Below, piece after piece: positions 24,140 to 33,102 of a stretch of 64,000 nucleotides of DNA. The position numbers and the translations under genes are program-made. The stretch spans positions 1 through 64,000 of the forward strand of contig CABSIK010000009.1 in the NCBI GenBank assembly GCA_902477755.1, read 5' to 3'. The DNA is from an uncultured Clostridia bacterium (GTDB lineage Bacteria; Bacillota; Clostridia; Lachnospirales; Anaerotignaceae). Within the stretch, counting starts at the first letter, position 1, and every line of letters begins with the position of its first letter. A model generated the notes under the pieces. It was not told the origin of the DNA, searched no databases, and saw only the letters and a list, made by a program, of their open reading frames with translations.

Positions 24140-24168
24140 TTGTTTTTCATGCATGAACTTCATATAAT
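24140..24168 (+). promoter_or_regulatory. Promoter of the first cstA copy
   Basis: TTGTTT (24140-24145) and TATAAT (24163-24168) are separated by 17 bp. The 5' leader is about 70 nt. Confidence 0.65.
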
Positions 24169-24244
24169 GACAGACGTAGTTTTTTCCAATCTATTCCAGA
24201 AAAGGAAGAAACTATACACAAGTTCGGAGAGGAGGTATTATTTT

Positions 24245-25729
24245 ATGACAACATTTATAATCGGACTTGTACTTTTAATTGTTGGGGGTGCCGTATACGG
24301 AAAATTTGTAGAACACATTTTCCGCCCCGACGATCGGCAGACACCTGCCCTCAAACATCAGGACGGTGTTGACTTTGTTCCCATGAGCAAATTCAAAAAC
24401 GCCCTGATCAACCTGCTGAATATCGCAGGTACCGGCCCTATCTTTGGCCCCATCCAGGGTATTTTGTTCGGGCCCATCGCATTCATTACCATTCCCATCG
24501 GCTGCGTCATCAGTGGTGCAACCCATGACTACCTGAGTGGTATGATGTCTCTGCGTCAGGACGGCGCTCAGATGCCTGGCATCGTTCGCAAGTTCCTGGG
24601 CAACAAAACTTTCCAGGTATACAACATCTTCCTGTGCATCCTGATGCTGCTGGTTGGTGCGGTATTTACCTACACACCCGGCGACTTGTTCGCAAACCAG
24701 ATCGTTGGTATCGAAGGGGTCAACATCTGGACATGGGTTATCTATGCAGTGATCCTGGGCTACTATCTGGTTGCAACACTGTTCCCCATCGACAAAATCA
24801 TCGGTAGAATCTACCCTATCTTCGGTGCCATCCTGCTGCTGTCCGCAGTTGGTGTATTCTTCGGCATCTTCTTCAAGGGCTATAAACTGATGGATCTGGA
24901 TCTGTCCAACGGTCTGAGCGGTATCTTCAATGTATATCCTCTGTGGGACGCAGCCGGCAACACTGGCGCAGGCACACCTTTCATCCCTGTATTCTTCGTA
25001 ACTGTTGCCTGCGGTATCACATCCGGTTTCCACTCCACACAGTGTACACTGATCGGCCGCAGCGTAACTTCCGAAAAAGAAGGCCGTTTCACATTCTACT
25101 GGATGATGATTCTGGAAGGTCTCATCGCTATGATCTGGGCTGCTGCTGCTATGGGTATCTATGACAAAGGCTCTGTCAGCGGCGCAACAGGCGTTGTTGG
25201 TGAAGTTGCAAAAGACCTGCTGGGTCCCGTTGGTGGTCTGATCGCAATCCTGGGCGTTATCGTACTGCCTATCACTTCCGGTGATACTGCACTGCGTTCC
25301 TGCCGTCTGATGGTTGCTGACTACCTGCACATCGACCAGAAAGAAAAGAAAAACCGTATCATGGTAACAATCGGTCTGTTTATCCCCGTTATCGCAATCC
25401 TGGTATTCGCGAAACTGAACGCAGAAGGCTTCAACATCCTGTGGAGATACTTCGCATGGGCAAACCAGACAATCGCTGTATTCGCGTTCGCAGCAATTAC
25501 TGTTTACCTGTGTGCAAAGAAAGGCGCTCCCAAATATGCGTTCCTGATCTCTCTGCTGCCTGGTACATTCTATATCTTCATCATTTCTTCCTTCCTGCTG
25601 AGCCAGTCCATCGGTTTTGGTCTGCCTCTGAACGTATCCTACCTGATCGCAGGCGTTATCGCACTGCTGTACCTGGTTCTGGTACCTCGCGCAGGGAAGA
25701 AATTCAGCAAATCTCATACAGAAGAATAA
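24245..25729 (+). CDS. cstA: CstA-family carbon-starvation / pyruvate-type transporter, copy 1
   Basis: A 494-residue inner-membrane protein with about 14 hydrophobic segments. LNIAGTGPIFGPIQGILFGP and ISGATHDYLSGMMSLR are hallmark CstA motifs. CstA and its relative BtsT take up pyruvate or peptides when carbon is limiting; this short form, typical of Clostridia, has no proven substrate. GAGAGGAGG precedes the ATG at 24245. A second, almost identical gene follows at 26221. Codon use is strongly biased, suggesting high expression. Confidence 0.92.
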   Translation: MTTFIIGLVLLIVGGAVYGKFVEHIFRPDDRQTPALKHQDGVDFVPMSKFKNALINLLNIAGTGPIFGPIQGILFGPIAFITIPIGCVISGATHDYLSGMMSLRQDGAQMPGIVRKFLGNKTFQVYNIFLCILMLLVGAVFTYTPGDLFANQIVGIEGVNIWTWVIYAVILGYYLVATLFPIDKIIGRIYPIFGAILLLSAVGVFFGIFFKGYKLMDLDLSNGLSGIFNVYPLWDAAGNTGAGTPFIPVFFVTVACGITSGFHSTQCTLIGRSVTSEKEGRFTFYWMMILEGLIAMIWAAAAMGIYDKGSVSGATGVVGEVAKDLLGPVGGLIAILGVIVLPITSGDTALRSCRLMVADYLHIDQKEKKNRIMVTIGLFIPVIAILVFAKLNAEGFNILWRYFAWANQTIAVFAFAAITVYLCAKKGAPKYAFLISLLPGTFYIFIISSFLLSQSIGFGLPLNVSYLIAGVIALLYLVLVPRAGKKFSKSHTEE

Positions 25730-25775
25730 TTGCATAAATATACATAAAATATCAACAAAATTCATCCTGTTTCTT

Positions 25776-25810
25776 GACCGAGCCGATGCCAAATTGGCTC
25801 GGTCATTTTT
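25776..25810 (+). terminator. Terminator of cstA copy 1
   Basis: GACCGAGCC and GGCTCGGTC pair around an 11-base loop, followed by ATTTTTTG. The second copy therefore has its own transcription unit. Confidence 0.85.
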
Positions 25811-25889
25811 TGTCCAGCGGATTTTTTTATAGAATGAAGAAAATTTTGTTTTTTATTGTATGTTTTGCTGTATACTTTTTGTAATTCTA

Positions 25890-25918
25890 TTGTAAACAAA
25901 AGGATTTTACGCTATAAT
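25890..25918 (+). promoter_or_regulatory. Promoter of cstA copy 2, with a long leader
   Basis: TTGTAA (25890-25895) and TATAAT (25913-25918) have a 17-bp spacer. The start codon is about 295 bp further on, an unusually long AT-rich leader without an obvious hairpin or riboswitch. A nearer promoter may have been missed. Confidence 0.55.
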
Positions 25919-26220
25919 TGCACAATACAACAAACTTTTTCCCATTATGCAAATGTCTGAAATCCCGTCCTTTATTGCCTATAATCAATCTTTATTTTGT
26001 ATAGTTCATACAAAAAACAATAATTGGAAATAACTGTAAATTAATACAAATACTTCCTCTATTTTTAAGGGTTTTTTAGATATTTTTTTCATTTTTTTGA
26101 ATTTTATACTTGTAAATAAAGTTGCATCTCATTATAATTGGATGTGGTTTTGGGGAGATGAAACTTCATTTCCCAGAAAAAACATTTTTTTGCAAGTTCG
26201 GAGAGGAGGTATTATTTATT

Positions 26221-27705
26221 ATGACAACATTTATAATCGGACTTGTTATCTTACTTGTTGGCGGTGCCCTGTACGGGAAATTTGTAGAAAACATTTTCAG
26301 ACCCGATGACAGACAGACACCTGCTGTAAAACATCAGGACGGCGTGGACTTCGTTCCCATGAGCAAATTCAAAAACGCCCTGATCAACCTGCTGAACATC
26401 GCAGGTACTGGCCCTATCTTTGGTCCCATCCAGGGTATTCTGTTCGGGCCCATCGCATTCATCACTATCCCCATCGGCTGTGTAATCAGCGGTGCTGTTC
26501 ACGACTACCTGAGCGGTATGATGTCTCTGCGTCAGGACGGCGCACAGATGCCTGGTATCGTTCGTAAATTCCTGGGCGGCAAAACTTTCCAGGTTTACAA
26601 CATCTTCCTGTGCATCCTGATGCTGCTGGTTGGTGCTGTATTTACTTACACACCTGGTGACCTGTTTGCGAACCAGATCGTTGGTATCGAAGGCGTTTCC
26701 GTAGGTACATGGGTAATCTACGGTGTTATCCTGGCTTACTACCTGATCGCAACACTGTTCCCTATCGACAAAATCATCGGCAGAATCTACCCTATCTTCG
26801 GTGCGATCCTGCTGCTGTCCGCAGTTGGTGTATTCTTCGGTATCTTCTTCAAAGGCTATGAACTGATGAACATCGACTTTTCCAACGGCTTCAATGGCGT
26901 ATTCGGTCTGTACCCTCTGTGGGATGCAGCTGGTAATACAGGTGCTGGCACAGCATTCTTCCCTGTATTCTTCGTAACTGTTGCTTGTGGTATCACATCC
27001 GGTTTCCACTCCACACAGTGCACACTGATCGGTCGCAGCGTAACTTCCGAAAAAGAAGGCCGTTTCACATTCTACTGGATGATGATTCTGGAAGGTCTCA
27101 TCGCTATGATCTGGGCTGCTGCTGCTATGGGTATCTATGACAAAGGCTCTGTCAGCGGCGCAACAGGCGTTGTTGGTGAAGTTGCAAAAGACCTGCTGGG
27201 TCCCGTTGGTGGTCTGATCGCAATCCTGGGCGTTATCGTACTGCCTATCACTTCCGGTGATACTGCACTGCGTTCCTGCCGTCTGATGGTTGCTGACTAC
27301 CTGCACATCGACCAGAAAGAAAAGAAAAACCGTATCATGGTAACAATCGGTCTGTTTATCCCCGTTATCGCAATCCTGGTATTCGCGAAACTGAACGCAG
27401 AAGGCTTCAACATCCTGTGGAGATACTTCGCATGGGCAAACCAGACAATCGCAGTATTCGCTTTCGCAGCAATCACAGTTTACCTGTGTGCAAAGAAAGG
27501 TGCGCCTAAATACGCATTCCTGATCTCTCTGCTGCCTGGTACATTCTACATCTTCATCATTTCTTCCTTCCTGCTGAACGCTTCTATCGGCTTCAACCTG
27601 CCTCTGAACATTTCCTATGTTATCGGCGGTGTTATCGCTCTGCTGTACCTGATTCTGGTACCTCGCGCAGGGAAGAAATACGCAGCAAGCCATACAGAAG
27701 AATAA
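26221..27705 (+). CDS. cstA: CstA-family transporter, copy 2
   Basis: A 494-residue paralogue of the preceding gene with the same motifs (LNIAGTGPIFGP, VISGAVHDYLSGMMSLR). The two proteins differ mainly in residues 150-250 and at the C-terminus. The ribosome-site leader AGTTCGGAGAGGAGG is also conserved between copies. About 420 bp in the middle (27030-27451 versus 25054-25475) appear identical in DNA, while the flanking codons differ at synonymous sites. That points to an older duplication with later gene conversion. Both copies seem intact. Confidence 0.92.
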   Translation: MTTFIIGLVILLVGGALYGKFVENIFRPDDRQTPAVKHQDGVDFVPMSKFKNALINLLNIAGTGPIFGPIQGILFGPIAFITIPIGCVISGAVHDYLSGMMSLRQDGAQMPGIVRKFLGGKTFQVYNIFLCILMLLVGAVFTYTPGDLFANQIVGIEGVSVGTWVIYGVILAYYLIATLFPIDKIIGRIYPIFGAILLLSAVGVFFGIFFKGYELMNIDFSNGFNGVFGLYPLWDAAGNTGAGTAFFPVFFVTVACGITSGFHSTQCTLIGRSVTSEKEGRFTFYWMMILEGLIAMIWAAAAMGIYDKGSVSGATGVVGEVAKDLLGPVGGLIAILGVIVLPITSGDTALRSCRLMVADYLHIDQKEKKNRIMVTIGLFIPVIAILVFAKLNAEGFNILWRYFAWANQTIAVFAFAAITVYLCAKKGAPKYAFLISLLPGTFYIFIISSFLLNASIGFNLPLNISYVIGGVIALLYLILVPRAGKKYAASHTEE

Positions 27706-27784
27706 GATTCTGTTTCCACTGTATTTAAGAAATTGTCAACAAAACGGAGTAAAACAGACTTCGTAAAAACACTCTTATGAAAGA

Positions 27785-27822
27785 AAATAGCTGGAGTCCT
27801 TATAGGATTCCAGCTATTTTTG
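27785..27822 (+). terminator. Terminator of cstA copy 2
   Basis: AAAATAGCTGGA and TCCAGCTATTTT form the stem, extended inward by GTCC and GGAT, and followed by Ts. Confidence 0.8.
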
Positions 27823-27840
27823 TTTGCAAAAAAGTTTTCA

Positions 27841-28594
27841 TTAAAAAGGAATATCATCTTCCTCCATAACCGTACCAGGTACCAAGTCTGCCAGATGCTT
27901 CAGGATATAAAGCTGGGCTTTGGGCGTATAAAGCACTGCTTCATAATCCCCTCGGTAGCCATGACGTTCTTCCATATAAATGCCTAAGGCTTCCCCTTCT
28001 TTGGTAGGGACTTTCTGCTTTCTGCCGTCATCCTTTGTCTGGGTCAAAAGAAAACCCCTTAGGGGCATCTTCATAAGAAAACAAAGAAATCTAAAATCCT
28101 TATCAGAACAAAGGATTTTAGATTTCTTATTTTATGAAAATTTTATTTGTTATGTTTTCTTATGAAGACAGCCGTCGCAATTCCCCTTAAGAAATCAAGG
28201 AAAAGAAAAATCAATGTTTTCTTAAGGGGAAGTTGCTTTCCTCCAGCCCTTTCGTAATGGCAGTGGGAGAAAGTCTGCCGCAGTCCCTGCCCATCTGTTC
28301 CTCTACTGCTGACACAAAGGCGGTAATGCCTGCCGCTTCTGGCAAAGGCAAGATACCAGAAAGCTGGTAAGGGGTGATGCGGAATTTTCCTCTCCGCTCC
28401 CGTTTGGCTCTGGGCGCAGGCGTTTCCTGTTCCAATAAATCCCGCAGGCAGTGAGAAGCCTGTGTCAATGTCCGCAAAACCGCAGCGTCTGCAAAAGCCC
28501 CTGTAAAGGGCAGTTCTTCCCCCGTCAAAGGATGCCGCCCCTCTGCCAGCATCCGTAACTGCTGACAGATTTTTTCCTGTACTTCTCGTTCCAT
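27841..28594 (-). pseudogene. Conserved hypothetical gene split by repeat copy F
   Basis: Two ORF pieces belong together. The upstream piece (28594 to about 28235) begins MEREVQEKICQQLRML and reads ...SPTAITKGLEES before entering the repeat, where it stops at 28211. The downstream piece (from about 28056 to 27841) continues GFLLTQTKDDGRKQKVPTKEG and ends EEDDIPF. Deleting 178 nt joins them in frame as ITKGLEES-GFLLTQTKDDG, which resembles a clostridial family I recall with a WLEExGFLT-type junction; its function is unknown to me. The gene directly follows the Nudix gene (the stop TGA and next ATG are adjacent), so it was the second gene of an operon. The upstream fragment may still be translated. 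Confidence 0.75.
28062..28239 (+). repeat. Dispersed hairpin element, copy F (long form), inside a gene
   Basis: A full 178-bp copy, nearly identical to copies E and G: ends GGGGCATCTTCATAAG and TTAAGGGGAAGTTGCTTT, first stem AAGAAATCTAAAATCC with AGGATTTTAGATTTCTT, second stem TTCCCCTTAAGAAA with TTTTCTTAAGGGGAA. The first stem again shows paired changes (TCTA with TAGA instead of GCCA with TGAC or TGGC). It interrupts the coding sequence described at 27841-28594. Confidence 0.92.
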
Positions 28595-28981
28595 TCATTT
28601 TTCCCCCTTTTTCAGCCGCTCCAAAATCTCCTCATCGGCAGGACAGAAATCAAATTTCTCAATTTCTTCTGCCGTAATCCACTGCAAATCCACATGTTCC
28701 AGCTTCTTGGGAACACCTGCGGCAATTCTGGCATGGAACAATGTCAGATGCACCGTCAAATCAGGGTATTGGTGGGTCACTTCCATAAACACATCCCCTA
28801 CGGAAAGGGTGATGTCCAGTTCCTCCCAGCACTCCCGTATGAGGGCATCTTCTTTGGTTTCTCCCGGCTCCACCTTGCCGCCTACAAATTCCCACAGCAG
28901 TCCCCTTGCCTTATGGGCAGGACGCTGGCAAATCAAAAAACGGTCACCATCCCAAATGAGTGCCGCTACCACTTCTGTCAT
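28595..28981 (-). CDS. Nudix hydrolase, MutT/8-oxo-dGTPase-like
   Basis: A 128-residue pyrophosphatase. The Nudix box GGKVEPGETKEDALIRECWEEL is complete, including the catalytic REcxEE glutamates. The N-terminal VVAALIWDGDRFLICQRP and the C-terminal LQWITAEEI resemble MutT, which removes 8-oxo-dGTP; other (deoxy)nucleotide substrates are possible. The start ATG at 28981 follows GGAGGAGAAAC; longer in-frame starts extend into repeat copy G and are rejected. The interrupted hypothetical gene follows directly. Confidence 0.88.
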   Translation of the reverse strand: MTEVVAALIWDGDRFLICQRPAHKARGLLWEFVGGKVEPGETKEDALIRECWEELDITLSVGDVFMEVTHQYPDLTVHLTLFHARIAAGVPKKLEHVDLQWITAEEIEKFDFCPADEEILERLKKGEK

Positions 28982-29045
28982 ATGTTTCTCCTCCGTTCTC
29001 TGTGAATCTGCTTCCATTGTACGGCAAAATCCGCCGCAAATCCAG

Positions 29046-29258
29046 AAAAAGCACGAAATCCTTAGGAGCATCTTCATAAGAAAACAAAGAAAGCCAAAAT
29101 CCTTATGATGACAAAGGATTTTAGCTTTCTTATTTTATGAAAATTTTATTTGTTATGTTTTCTTATAAAGACAGCCGTCGCAATTCCCCTTAAGAAATCA
29201 AGGAAGCGAAAATCAATGTTTTCTTAAGGGGAAGTTGCTTTAGACTTCGTGCTTTTTT
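29046..29258 (-). terminator. Terminator of the ABC importer operon, loop occupied by a repeat
   Basis: AAAAAGCACGAA (29046-29057) and TTCGTGCTTTTT (29246-29257) are perfectly complementary over 12 bp, with an A run and a T run outside. The right arm lies immediately beyond the stop codon of the ATP-binding gene at 29260. Everything between the arms is repeat copy G plus a few bases. Read on the minus strand this is a Rho-independent terminator with the element in its loop. Confidence 0.8.
29065..29241 (+). repeat. Dispersed hairpin element, copy G (long form)
   Basis: It is almost the same as copy F, with left end GGAGCATCTTCATAAG and right end TTAAGGGGAAGTTGCTTT. The internal stem is AAGAAAGCCAAAATCC with AGGATTTTAGCTTTCTT. 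Confidence 0.92.
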
Positions 29259-29259
29259 C

Positions 29260-30033
29260 TCATTTATGATGGGGCGTGAAGTAATATGTTCTTTCTTCCG
29301 CCGCCCAGTGTCCTTCTACACCAAAAACGTCGTTGAGCAGTCCACTTTGGAACAGTTCCTCCGGCTGCCGCACCGCCAAAAGCCGCCCTTTTTCCATGAC
29401 CGCCATGCGGTGGCTGTAAGTGAGGGCATGGGCAAGGTCATGGAGCACCATGACGATGGTCTTTCCTTGCCGATTCAATCTGCCAATGAGCTCTAATATC
29501 TCAAACTGCTTGCCGATATCCAGATAGGTGGTGGGCTCGTCCAAGAAAATCAAATCCGTATCCTGAGCAATGACCATGGCAAGATAGGCTTTCTGCCGCT
29601 CGCCGCCGGAAAGGGAACGCAAATCACGATGGCGCATATCTGCCACCCCTGCCAATTCCATGGCTTCTGCTACTTTTTCTTTGTCCTCTCTGCCAGGGCG
29701 TCTTGCAAGGCCCAGATAAGGGAATCTGCCATGAAGCACCAGCTGTTCCACAGGAATCCCCGGAATACTGCGGCTCTGGGGCAGGAGTGCCGCCTGTTTT
29801 GCCAGCTCTTTCTGGGAAAAATCATTCAGTTTTCTGCCAAACAATGTAATTTCCCCTGCCATCAACGGCAGTTGTCTGGCGGCGGTTTTCAGCAATGTGG
29901 ATTTCCCACAGCCGTTGGGCCCTGCCAGTGTGAGGATTTCCCCTTTTTTCACGTCCAAGGTGATATCCTCCAATATTTTTTTATTTCCGTAGCCTGTGGC
30001 AATGTTGGAAAATGTCAGTACCGATTCAGTCAT
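29260..30033 (-). CDS. ABC transporter ATP-binding protein, FecE/FepC/BtuD type
   Basis: A 257-residue cytoplasmic ATPase that powers uptake of an iron chelate, haem or cobalamin. Walker A is GPNGCGKST, the Q-loop LLPQSRSIPG, the signature LSGGERQKAYL, and Walker B DLIFLDEPTTYLD, followed by the switch histidine in VLHDLAHA. It overlaps the permease gene upstream by 8 bp, so the subunits are co-translated. The exact ligand cannot be read from the sequence. Confidence 0.93.
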   Translation of the reverse strand: MTESVLTFSNIATGYGNKKILEDITLDVKKGEILTLAGPNGCGKSTLLKTAARQLPLMAGEITLFGRKLNDFSQKELAKQAALLPQSRSIPGIPVEQLVLHGRFPYLGLARRPGREDKEKVAEAMELAGVADMRHRDLRSLSGGERQKAYLAMVIAQDTDLIFLDEPTTYLDIGKQFEILELIGRLNRQGKTIVMVLHDLAHALTYSHRMAVMEKGRLLAVRQPEELFQSGLLNDVFGVEGHWAAEERTYYFTPHHK

Positions 30034-31027
30034 AAATCTTCCCCCTTCCGCCTTTCAGAAGCAGGAACAAGAAGAAGGGTCCGCCCAGAAGCGCCAGTAT
30101 GATGCCCACAGGCAGTTCAAAGGGCGCGAATATCCATTTGCCCAAAGCATCGCAGACCAGCGCAAAAACTGCTCCCAGCAGTGCCGCGCAGGGAATGACC
30201 AGACGATTGTCCCCTCCGGCAAATCTGCGGCAGATATGGGGCACGATGAGCCCGATGAAGCCCAAAAGCCCTGCGAAACTAACGGCAGAGCCTGCCAGCA
30301 GAGACGCAATGACGATGAACAAAAACCGCACCAACACCACGCGCATACCAAGACTGGCGGCGATTTCTTCTCCCAGAGAAAGAACATTCAGGTCATAGCT
30401 GAACACCAACGCCAGCACCAAACCAATGACGATAAGTATCACCGCCGGTTTCAGTGCCGTCATGGTCACGCCGGCAAAACTGCCCACCATGAAGCCCGTT
30501 GCACCAATGACATCGTCGGGAAACAGGATTGTGAGCACGTCAATACCTGCGGACAAAATGCTGCTGACAGCCACCCCAGCCAATACCAAAGTCATACGGG
30601 ACGCCCCTGTTTTTGCCGCCAAAACGTAAATGAACAGACTAGTAGCCAAAGCACCCACAAAAGCCGCCAAAGGCACTGCTGCCCATGCCGTAGGCGCCAA
30701 AGACGCCACCAAAAGGGCGCAAAAACCAGCACCGGAGTTGACACCGATGATATTGGGGCTGGCAAGGGAGTTATTGAGCACCGCCTGAATGATGGCGCCG
30801 CTGACAGCAAGGGCAGCTCCCGCGAAAACAGCCGCCAATGTCCGAGGCAGACGCACATAAAGGAAGATGCGGTATGCAGTATTTGTTTTGTCCCCTGCCT
30901 GCAAAGCGTCATACAGTTCCCCCAGGGACAGACTGCTGGAACCGGTAAAAAGGCTGAGGCAAACTGCCCCAGCCAGACAACACAGCAATAATATCAGGAG
31001 AAATACTCCCTTATGCCATGATCGCAT
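30026..31027 (-). CDS. ABC transporter permease, FecCD family
   Basis: A 333-residue membrane subunit with about ten hydrophobic helices; the homodimer forms the import channel. RLPRTLAAVFAGAALAVSGAIIQ and NVLSLGEEIAASLGM are FecCD signatures, the latter coupling to the ATPase. FIGLIVPHICRR is the conserved late loop. The start is ATG at 31027 after AAAGGA; a TTG three bases earlier is possible. It overlaps the end of the binding-protein gene by 17 bp. Confidence 0.93.
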   Translation of the reverse strand: MRSWHKGVFLLILLLCCLAGAVCLSLFTGSSSLSLGELYDALQAGDKTNTAYRIFLYVRLPRTLAAVFAGAALAVSGAIIQAVLNNSLASPNIIGVNSGAGFCALLVASLAPTAWAAVPLAAFVGALATSLFIYVLAAKTGASRMTLVLAGVAVSSILSAGIDVLTILFPDDVIGATGFMVGSFAGVTMTALKPAVILIVIGLVLALVFSYDLNVLSLGEEIAASLGMRVVLVRFLFIVIASLLAGSAVSFAGLLGFIGLIVPHICRRFAGGDNRLVIPCAALLGAVFALVCDALGKWIFAPFELPVGIILALLGGPFFLFLLLKGGRGKIYD

Positions 31028-32000
31028 CAATATCCTTTGCTAATTCTGGATAGAGCAGTTTTGCCATATACGCATAACTTTCTGCCCAGCGCGCGTTTGG
31101 TTTATAGTGGAATAGGTCTTTGGGCAGTACATAGCATCTGTCCTGCTGTACCGCTGTCAAACCTTCCCATGCGGGGTTGGACATGATGCCGCTTTCCAGT
31201 GCCGCAAGGGCAGCATCTTCCGCACCCATGGTAGTGATGAATATAAAATCAGGGTCTTCTGTGATGATTTCCTCAATGCTCAAATCTTCCAGCAGGGATT
31301 CATGGCGAGCGACGATATTATCCACGCCCAAATCTTCCATGATATAGCCTGTCTGGTTATCAGCGCCTTTGGCTTTCGCACCTGTGGAGAAGGCACGGAT
31401 GAGAAGCCCTGTGGGGCCTTCTTCCCCTGCGGTCAGTTCTTTGATTTTTGTGATTTTCTGTTCCACCAAAGCGCCGTTTTGTTCGTACAGGTCACTGCGG
31501 CCTGTCATCTGGCAGAACAGTTCCAGCATGGACAGATAATCGGCGAAAGTATCCACACGGAAATACGCGTGAGGGATGCCTGCTTCTGTCAAAGCCTGCT
31601 GCATATCCACCTGTGTGGCAACATCCGCAGACAGGATTACAAAATCAGGATTTACCGCCAGAATGGATTCCAGAGAAGGGCTTTTCACGCTGCCGATCAT
31701 GGCAACACCCTCACCCAGTTCCATATTTCTCTCCTCAATGGCATCTTCTGTGACACCAGCCAGCTTGCCCCCAGCCAGTGTCCATGTTTCCGCAAAGGAG
31801 CCATAGAGAGAAACCACTCTGTCCCAGCTTTCAATCTGCACTTCCGTACCCAGTGCGTCGGTGAATGTGACACCCTGAGTGGCTGTTTCTGCCGCTTCGG
31901 ATTCCATAGTGGTATCATCATTGCCGCAGCCTGCCAATGTGCCCCCCAACAATGTCAGGGAAAGGGCTGCTGCCAATATTCTGCGAAGTGTGAATTTCAT
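31011..32000 (-). CDS. Periplasmic-binding-type lipoprotein, FepB/BtuF-like
   Basis: A 329-residue lipoprotein that captures the ligand outside the membrane. The signal LSLTLLGGTLAGC ends in a lipobox with Cys as lipid anchor. The two-lobed fold appears as RVVSLYGSFAETWTLAGG in lobe 1 and EDPDFIFITTMGAEDAA in lobe 2. Ligand could be a siderophore, haem or a corrinoid. It starts two bases beyond the end of the sulfite-reductase-like gene, with AAAGGAGAG lying inside that gene's end. No Fur box is evident upstream. Confidence 0.9.
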   Translation of the reverse strand: MKFTLRRILAAALSLTLLGGTLAGCGNDDTTMESEAAETATQGVTFTDALGTEVQIESWDRVVSLYGSFAETWTLAGGKLAGVTEDAIEERNMELGEGVAMIGSVKSPSLESILAVNPDFVILSADVATQVDMQQALTEAGIPHAYFRVDTFADYLSMLELFCQMTGRSDLYEQNGALVEQKITKIKELTAGEEGPTGLLIRAFSTGAKAKGADNQTGYIMEDLGVDNIVARHESLLEDLSIEEIITEDPDFIFITTMGAEDAALAALESGIMSNPAWEGLTAVQQDRCYVLPKDLFHYKPNARWAESYAYMAKLLYPELAKDIDAIMA

Positions 32001-32001
32001 G

Positions 32002-32940
32002 TTATGCTCTCTCCTTTACAGGCGCTGCCAGAATTTCTTCCTTACGATTCAGCAGGTCATCACTGAACAATGCTGCTTCCATTTTGTCCACGCCAATACG
32101 GTCCATAGCTGCGCCCAGACGTTCTTTCTGGTAAGCGTTTTCTTTGAACCACAGCATGGTTTTTTCCAGCAGAGGGAAGATTTCTTCTTTTTCCACAAAA
32201 CGGCTCAAAGCTGTGCCCATACGGGTCTTTTTGCCCCATGTGCCGCCAACGAAAATTTTATAAACTTCTTTATCATGTTTTGCCACTGCGCCGAAAGGAC
32301 ATTTCCCTGTGCTGCATACGCCGCAGGCAGAGCACAGATTGGGGTCGATGTGCATTTTGCCGTCAACGACTTTTGCAGCCTTCATGGGACAGTTCACTTC
32401 TACCATACATTTTTTGCAGCCTCTGCATTTATCCATGTCGTACTGAGGAATGCGGTGACCTTCCACGCCAAAGTCGTTGAGGCTGGGTTTCATGCAGCTG
32501 TTGGGGCAGCCGCCTACTGCGATTTTGAATTTATGAGGCAGTTTTACATCAAACCAACCCAAGAAATATTTGTCATGGATTTCCTGCGCCAATCCCTGTG
32601 TGTCAAAGTTGCCGTATACGCAGGTAGTGCCTTTGCATGCCGCTACAGGACGGATTTTTGCCCCTGTGCCGCCGAACATGAGCCCTTCTTCCGCCAGAAA
32701 AGCCTTAGCAGGTTCGATGTCATCAAAATGGATGCCGGGCAGTTCCACTGCCAGACGGCTGGTCATGGTGATTTTGCCGTTGCCGAATTTTTCCGCACAT
32801 TCCGCAATCTTCATCATTTCTTTTGCGGTAAATACGCCGTTGCCGGGCAGTACTCTGCCAGAAAACATTTCTGTGCCTCTGTTAATCAAAAAGCCCTGTC
32901 CTTTTACGTTCTTAATATCATCCTGACTTAATTTTGCCAT
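32002..32940 (-). CDS. Sulfite/nitrite-reductase-like 4Fe-4S protein with ferredoxin insert
   Basis: A 312-residue protein related to subunits of dissimilatory sulfite reductase and to AsrC. It has the N-terminal ferredoxin-like half (about 10-75), the 4Fe-4S/sirohaem cysteine set CKGTTC and CPNSC, and an inserted two-cluster ferredoxin segment with CRGCKKC, CP, CSACGVC and CP. Such proteins bind sirohaem and reduce sulfite or nitrite, but a single short subunit without a partner may do something else. It leads the ABC-importer operon. Start ATG at 32940, seven bases after AAGGAG. Cytoplasmic. Confidence 0.8.
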   Translation of the reverse strand: MAKLSQDDIKNVKGQGFLINRGTEMFSGRVLPGNGVFTAKEMMKIAECAEKFGNGKITMTSRLAVELPGIHFDDIEPAKAFLAEEGLMFGGTGAKIRPVAACKGTTCVYGNFDTQGLAQEIHDKYFLGWFDVKLPHKFKIAVGGCPNSCMKPSLNDFGVEGHRIPQYDMDKCRGCKKCMVEVNCPMKAAKVVDGKMHIDPNLCSACGVCSTGKCPFGAVAKHDKEVYKIFVGGTWGKKTRMGTALSRFVEKEEIFPLLEKTMLWFKENAYQKERLGAAMDRIGVDKMEAALFSDDLLNRKEEILAAPVKERA

Positions 32941-32995
32941 AAACATTCTCCTTCTTTCTTCTACACATAATCCCTCTTTTTGCAGACAACTGCTC

Positions 32996-33071
32996 ATTAT
33001 ACTTATTGTACCATCGGGTCTATATGTTGTATACTATGAAAATAAAAAGAAACTCATAGGGAAAAACCTAT
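32996..33071. promoter_or_regulatory. Divergent LysR / reductase promoter region
   Basis: Toward lysR, TTGTAC (33006-33011) and TATACT (33030-33035) are spaced 18 bp. Toward the reductase, TATAAT lies at 33001-32996 on the minus strand, so the two promoters overlap. ATAGG-N6-CCTAT at 33056-33071 is a LysR-type inverted repeat beyond the lysR -10. This layout suggests that the LysR protein controls both its own gene and the import operon. Confidence 0.55.
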
Positions 33072-33102
33072 CATCATAGAAAAAATGAAAAGAGGAACCC
33101 AC

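Noticed and set aside
25919..26220. Riboswitch in the leader of cstA copy 2
   Set aside because: No paired stems, conserved core or expression-platform terminator could be found in this AT-rich stretch.
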